Positions 59,536 to 64,000 of a stretch of DNA of 64,000 nucleotides are shown piece after piece. Every line of letters begins with the position of its first letter. Position 1 is the stretch's first letter. The notes beneath the pieces are model-generated. The model ran no database searches, was not told where the DNA came from, and was given only the letters and a program-made list of their open reading frames with translations. Source of the stretch: Porticoccaceae bacterium (GTDB taxonomy: Bacteria > Pseudomonadota > Gammaproteobacteria > Pseudomonadales > Porticoccaceae); the NCBI GenBank assembly GCA_021773435.1, contig JAJFKC010000038.1:1-64000 (forward strand), read 5' to 3'. The translations under genes were made by a program, and so were the position numbers.

Positions 59536-61836
59536 ATGGAACAGAAACCGGATAAGCACTGCGATCACGTTCCCGATGACAAACCCGAGCCCGAGGGCAA
59601 TAAAGCCATGACGCAGGAGCTGCTCATTGAAGGCGCAAGTTGTGGTAGCTGTGTTGCCAAAATAGAAGGCGCCCTCAAGCAAGTTGTCGGTGTCGATAAT
59701 GCGGAAATGAACTTTGCGCAACGTAGCGTTAGCGTCAGCGGTTACGCGTCGGCTGGTGCCCTGGTCAAGGCCGTAGAGGGTGCCGGTTATAACGCAAAAA
59801 TTAGCCAAAACGAATCCGATGAAGAGGTGCTGGAAGAAAAGGAACAAGCCGATCAGGTTTACTACCGGCGCTTGATGCGCGAAATGACCATTGCCCTGTC
59901 TCTGGGCATCCCGCTGATGATCTACGGCGTCCTGGGTGGCGCTATGACGGTAACGACCAACACCGAGCGGGTAGCCTGGCTGGCGGTTGGTCTGGCGACA
60001 CTCGGGGTGATGGTATTTTCCGGCAAGCACTTTTTTGTCGGCGCCTGGAAATCCCTGCTCAATCATAACGCCAACATGGACACCCTGATTGCTTTGGGTA
60101 CGGGCACCGCCTGGTTTTATTCCATGGTGGTGGTTTTCTTCCCCTCGGTGATTCCTGATATGGCCCGCCATGTTTATTTTGAGGCAACGGCGATGATCAT
60201 TGGCCTGATTGATCTGGGGCTTGCGCTGGAACTCAAAGCGCGGGGTAAGACCTCAGAAGCCATAAAGCGCTTGATCGGTTTACAGGTGAAGACCGCGAGA
60301 GTGATTCGCGATGGCGAAGAAATCGATATCGGCATTGAGCAAGTGCTCCTGAATGACCGGGTGCGCGTGCGACCGGGTGAGAAAATACCCGTCGATGGCG
60401 TGGTGCTTGAAGGGCACACAGCAGTGGATGAGTCCATGCTAACCGGAGAGCCGATGCCGGTAGAAAAGATTAAAGATGATCAGGTCGTAGGCGGCACCAT
60501 TAATAAAAGTGGCTCCGTTGTTTTTAAAGCGACGCGCATCGGCAAAGACACTGCCCTTGCGCAAATTATCGCCATGGTGAAACGGGCACAGAATTCAAAA
60601 CCACCGATTGGACGTCTGGCCGATGTCATTGCAGGGTATTTTGTGCCGGTGGTGATGATTATCGCGGTGACCAGCGCGCTGGTCTGGCTTAATTTTGGGC
60701 CGGCTCCAGCGGTGGCTTACGCGATCGTATCGGCCACCACGGTGCTAATTATTGCCTGCCCCTGCGCACTGGGGCTGGCGACGCCGATGTCAGTGATGGT
60801 TGGGGTTGGTAAAGCCGCCGAAGCCGGTGTGCTTATCCGTAATGGTGAAGCCCTACAGACCTCTTCAAAAATTACCGCAATGATTCTGGATAAAACCGGC
60901 ACCATCACCCTGGGTTCACCCAAGGTTACAAAGATTCACCTGGCCAATGCGACTGATGAAGACACTGTGCTACAGATGGCAGCGAGTCTTGAGGCTGGTT
61001 CGGAACACCCTTTGGCGCTATCGATAGTCGAGTCCGCGAAAGAACGTAAGCTGAACCTGGAGCCGGTTGAAAGTTTTAATGCCATTGCCGGCCACGGTGT
61101 GGAGGGGATGGTAGCGGGCAAACAGCTTTTATTCGGCAACGAAAAACTGATGCGGGAAAAAGGGATTGAGATTGCCAGTTATATCGATCCCGCCCAGGCC
61201 ATGGCTGAAGAGGCTCAAACTCCCATGTACCTGGCGGCAGATGGAAATCTCGCCGCACTCATCGCCGTAGCTGACCCCATTAAAGAGGATTCAATTTCGG
61301 CGATACAGCGACTGCAACGAAATAATATTCGTGTGGTGATGTTAACCGGCGATAACCGCGCGACGGCAAAAGCGGTGGCGGAAAAAGTCGGTATAAAAGA
61401 ATTTTTTGCAGAAGTACTACCGGAAGACAAAGCAAAAAAAGTCGCAGAATTGCAAATGCAAAATGAAATCGTCGGTATGACCGGCGACGGCATAAACGAT
61501 GCCCCGGCATTGGCATTGGCCAATGTCGGTTTTGCAATCGGCACCGGGACCGATGTGGCCATCGAAAGCGCCGATATCACCTTGATGCGCGGTTCCTTAC
61601 ATGGCCTTGCTGATGCCATCGCCGTGAGCAAGGCGACACTGCGTAATATCAAGCAGAACTTGTTTGGCGCGTTTATTTATAACGCGGCGGGCGTGCCTTT
61701 TGCAGCGGGCCTGCTGTATCCATTTTTTGGCCTGTTGCTCAGCCCGGTGATCGCTGGTGCGGCCATGGCTTTTTCTTCTCTGACCGTGGTGACTAACGCT
61801 AATCGTTTACGTTTGTTTAAAGCCGAGGAGCACTAA
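59536..61836 (+). CDS. copA: Cu(I)-type P1B ATPase with N-terminal HMA domain
   Basis: [46 protein letters not shown]. Confidence 0.95.
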   Translation: MEQKPDKHCDHVPDDKPEPEGNKAMTQELLIEGASCGSCVAKIEGALKQVVGVDNAEMNFAQRSVSVSGYASAGALVKAVEGAGYNAKISQNESDEEVLEEKEQADQVYYRRLMREMTIALSLGIPLMIYGVLGGAMTVTTNTERVAWLAVGLATLGVMVFSGKHFFVGAWKSLLNHNANMDTLIALGTGTAWFYSMVVVFFPSVIPDMARHVYFEATAMIIGLIDLGLALELKARGKTSEAIKRLIGLQVKTARVIRDGEEIDIGIEQVLLNDRVRVRPGEKIPVDGVVLEGHTAVDESMLTGEPMPVEKIKDDQVVGGTINKSGSVVFKATRIGKDTALAQIIAMVKRAQNSKPPIGRLADVIAGYFVPVVMIIAVTSALVWLNFGPAPAVAYAIVSATTVLIIACPCALGLATPMSVMVGVGKAAEAGVLIRNGEALQTSSKITAMILDKTGTITLGSPKVTKIHLANATDEDTVLQMAASLEAGSEHPLALSIVESAKERKLNLEPVESFNAIAGHGVEGMVAGKQLLFGNEKLMREKGIEIASYIDPAQAMAEEAQTPMYLAADGNLAALIAVADPIKEDSISAIQRLQRNNIRVVMLTGDNRATAKAVAEKVGIKEFFAEVLPEDKAKKVAELQMQNEIVGMTGDGINDAPALALANVGFAIGTGTDVAIESADITLMRGSLHGLADAIAVSKATLRNIKQNLFGAFIYNAAGVPFAAGLLYPFFGLLLSPVIAGAAMAFSSLTVVTNANRLRLFKAEEH

Positions 61837-61846
61837 GGGGCAGACT

Positions 61847-62200
61847 ATGATTCTTATTAACGTGTTTGGACTATTACTGATCGCCTTAATCATCTGGTGG
61901 TTCTGGCTTTACAAACCCGGTGAAGGCAGTGTCGGTGAAGGCAACATCGTGATAACCGTTGAAAACGGGATCTACCAGCCCTCGCGCCTGAAGGTGTCGG
62001 CGGGGCAGCCAACTACATTAACTTTTCTACGAAAAGATGCCTCGCCCTGTGCGGCAACAGTAATCTTTCCAGATTCAGAACTTAGTGAAGAATTGCCACT
62101 CAACAAGGCCAAAGCCATTGTATTGCCGCCAATGCCGCCGGGAGAACATCCCTTTACCTGCCAGATGCAGATGTACCGCGGTACTCTGGTCGTCAATTAA
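61847..62200 (+). CDS. Cupredoxin-domain membrane-anchored protein
   Basis: N-terminal TM then VITVENGIYQPSRLKVSAGQPTTLTFLRKDASPCAATVIFPD...PFTCQMQMYRG. Confidence 0.88.
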   Translation: MILINVFGLLLIALIIWWFWLYKPGEGSVGEGNIVITVENGIYQPSRLKVSAGQPTTLTFLRKDASPCAATVIFPDSELSEELPLNKAKAIVLPPMPPGEHPFTCQMQMYRGTLVVN

Positions 62201-62335
62201 ACACACTTAATACTTAAACTCAGCCAAGCAAAAACTGTTTAGATGAAAATTGTCTAGATAAAAAGCTATTTAGCTAAAAACTGAAACGGAGTCTGTCCGT
62301 TTTATTTAAGTAAACACTGTTTAAGGAGAAACCCC

Positions 62336-62563
62336 ATGGCTATAAACGCTAATAAATTCGCTATGTCCTCCGCTATTACTTTCGCCCTGCTCTGGGTGCT
62401 GTGCTCAATAATTGTTATTGCCCTCCCTCACCAGTCGATGAGCTTGATGGGTTCAATGATGCACGCCGATATGAGTGATTTACAGTGGAATACCCACTTT
62501 CCTGGTTTGCTCGCCGGGCTAGTCGCCTGGTCATTCGCGGGTGGGGTAACAGGGTGGCCTTGA
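62336..62563 (+). CDS. DUF5676-like membrane protein, C-terminally truncated
   Basis: NANKFAMSSAITFALLWVLCSIIVIALP...GLVAWSFAGGVTGWP*. Confidence 0.65.
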   Translation: MAINANKFAMSSAITFALLWVLCSIIVIALPHQSMSLMGSMMHADMSDLQWNTHFPGLLAGLVAWSFAGGVTGWP

Positions 62564-62793
62564 TTAGCGCCGTGGTTTATTTCTTGCTGATGGAACACCG
62601 ACAGCACCTGTTTCAGGCTTTGCCATTCCTGATTATTTTGCTCTGCCCTTTGATGCATGTTTTTATGCACGGAGGCCATGGCGGTCACCAGCATGGTGAT
62701 CATCCACGCGCCGATGATAGTAGTGATCAAGCTTATCGTCGGGGTTTCGAGGACGGCAAAAATCATCCGAATCAGGGTCCTCGAGGAGAATAA
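62554..62793 (+). CDS. DUF2933-like small membrane protein, N-terminally truncated, possible GTG start
   Basis: SAVVYFLLMEHRQHLFQALPFLIILLCPLMHVFMHGGHGGHQHG. Confidence 0.7.
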   Translation: MALISAVVYFLLMEHRQHLFQALPFLIILLCPLMHVFMHGGHGGHQHGDHPRADDSSDQAYRRGFEDGKNHPNQGPRGE

Positions 62794-62795
62794 CA

Positions 62796-63386
62796 ATGCA
62801 CGGTGAATCAGCTTATGGTCTTTGGACCCTGGTAATTCTTAATTCCGTCATTTTTATTTTCTTCGCGTTTAGTTTTGTTAAACCGAAAACCAAATCCGAT
62901 TGGCGCAGCCTGGGTGCATTTTCAGCATTTGTTGTGGCGCTATTTACAGAGATGTACGGATTTCCACTATCACTCTACTTTTTCTCGGGTTGGCTGGCAG
63001 AGCGATATCCAGACATAGATTTCCTGGCGCACAATAATGGCCATCTACTGCACACTATTTTGGGCTTTGAAGGCGATCCTCATTGGGATCCCCTGCATAT
63101 CGCCAGTAATATACTGATTGTCCTGGGGTTTTTTTACTTTCGGCGGCGTGGAGCATCCTGCACCGGGCACAACAAGCAAGCACCCTGGCCAGTGCGGGTT
63201 GGTACGCGCGCTGCCGGCATCCCCACTTTGGTATTGTTCCCCGTTTTGGCGGTGGTCTATATGCGCCTGGCAAAACGTGAAGAGCAAGTGGCACTTAAAG
63301 AATTCGGTGATATCTATCGCCGTTATATGGAATCCACGCCCGCATGGATTCCACGATTGACTACTGACACACAAAATCAAACCTAA
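62796..63386 (+). CDS. Isoprenylcysteine carboxyl methyltransferase (ICMT)-family membrane protein
   Basis: TEMYGFPLSLYFFSGWL ... RLAKREEQVALKEFGDIYRRYMESTPAWIPR. Confidence 0.88.
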   Translation: MHGESAYGLWTLVILNSVIFIFFAFSFVKPKTKSDWRSLGAFSAFVVALFTEMYGFPLSLYFFSGWLAERYPDIDFLAHNNGHLLHTILGFEGDPHWDPLHIASNILIVLGFFYFRRRGASCTGHNKQAPWPVRVGTRAAGIPTLVLFPVLAVVYMRLAKREEQVALKEFGDIYRRYMESTPAWIPRLTTDTQNQT

Positions 63387-63396
63387 GGAGATACAC

Positions 63397-63654
63397 ATGA
63401 AAAATATCGTAAAAGCACTGTTGGTAACAGCCATTTTGTCCGCGCCTACTTTCGCTGAAAATCATCACGGTCATGGCGACAGTGAAGACAAACCGGGTAT
63501 GGGTATGAAGATGGGCATGATGGACCACGAGCAAATGGCGGACAGAATGAAAATGATGGAAGGCCGCATGAATATGATGCAGATGATGATGGGACAAATG
63601 GTCGAGCATCAGGCCCAGGATAGAAAATCCAGACCCAGGCATATCAAAAGGTAA
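63397..63654 (+). CDS. Small exported Met/His-rich protein
   Basis: Signal peptide, then GMGMKMGMMDHEQMADRMKMMEGRMNMMQMMMGQM. Confidence 0.75.
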   Translation: MKNIVKALLVTAILSAPTFAENHHGHGDSEDKPGMGMKMGMMDHEQMADRMKMMEGRMNMMQMMMGQMVEHQAQDRKSRPRHIKR

Positions 63655-64000
63655 ACGTCAATTGCGTCTCTCTGGCACCTTTGTAAGAGACGCCAGGTTG
63701 GGAAAAACTGATGACTACGAATGAGTATTGCCCGGGTGTGGCAGCAGTTACAGCGAAGATCGATCAGCTATATGGCCAGCGTATCTTTTGACGAAAAACC
63801 CCTGTGTTGAACCTGACAGATAATAGATCAAAAATGTCTCCAGACAGAATCGAAGAGTTGGCCACCAAACAGGATTTTAGTATCCGCCATGACTGATAAA
63901 TATGCTTTAAAGAAAGTTATTACAGCATTGTCGATAAAGACTTCAAAGACAGTAGGCCACGCACCCCTAATCTGTCGAGAAGCCCGGCCCAGGGTGGGGA

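Noticed and set aside
59497-60171. 224-aa minus-strand ORF overlapping copA
   Set aside because: Antisense shadow ORF with His/Gly-rich, non-protein-like composition.

Overview
Gammaproteobacterial-looking 64 kb window, read entirely from the sequence and the supplied ORF track. Three parts stand out. (1) ~0.5-29 kb and ~58.4-63.7 kb hold metal-resistance genes: a CzcCBA-like HME-RND operon with a CDF-like exporter; a CusCBA-like minus-strand operon with CusF-like, SHOCT, diheme cytochrome, NHL, HMA and MerR genes; a merR/TPCFA locus; and a MerR/CopA/cupredoxin/DUF2933 block. Between the first two sits a divergent ArsR-rhodanese / sterol desaturase / DedA-rhodanese / DsrE / SHOCT / truncated cysteine desulfurase cassette. 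(2) ~29-33.4 kb is a scrambled integration hot spot: AlpA, a DUF1778-GNAT toxin-antitoxin pair, three copies of a tmRNA (ssrA) 3' end, a 5'-truncated tmRNA that still carries its tag (NEHDNYALAA**), two HsdM N-terminal scraps, and a DUF4143 ATPase preceded by four contiguous ~22-bp iterons. (3) ~33.4-58 kb is a catabolic region (enoyl-CoA hydratases, CaiB CoA-transferases, SDR, PhyH, SMP-30, AKR, HyuB-like, MFS) with a HipBA-type TA pair and a tyrosine integrase. The most notable small-scale signals are the truncated tmRNA and att-like repeats, the iteron array, a perfect 23-bp inverted repeat at the ArsR-rhodanese divergent promoter, 22-23 bp tandem duplications that rewrote gene ends (MerT, integrase), and paralogous gene scraps (MerR C-terminus, SHOCT N-terminus) marking rearrangement scars. 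No CRISPR array, rRNA or intact tRNA was recognised.
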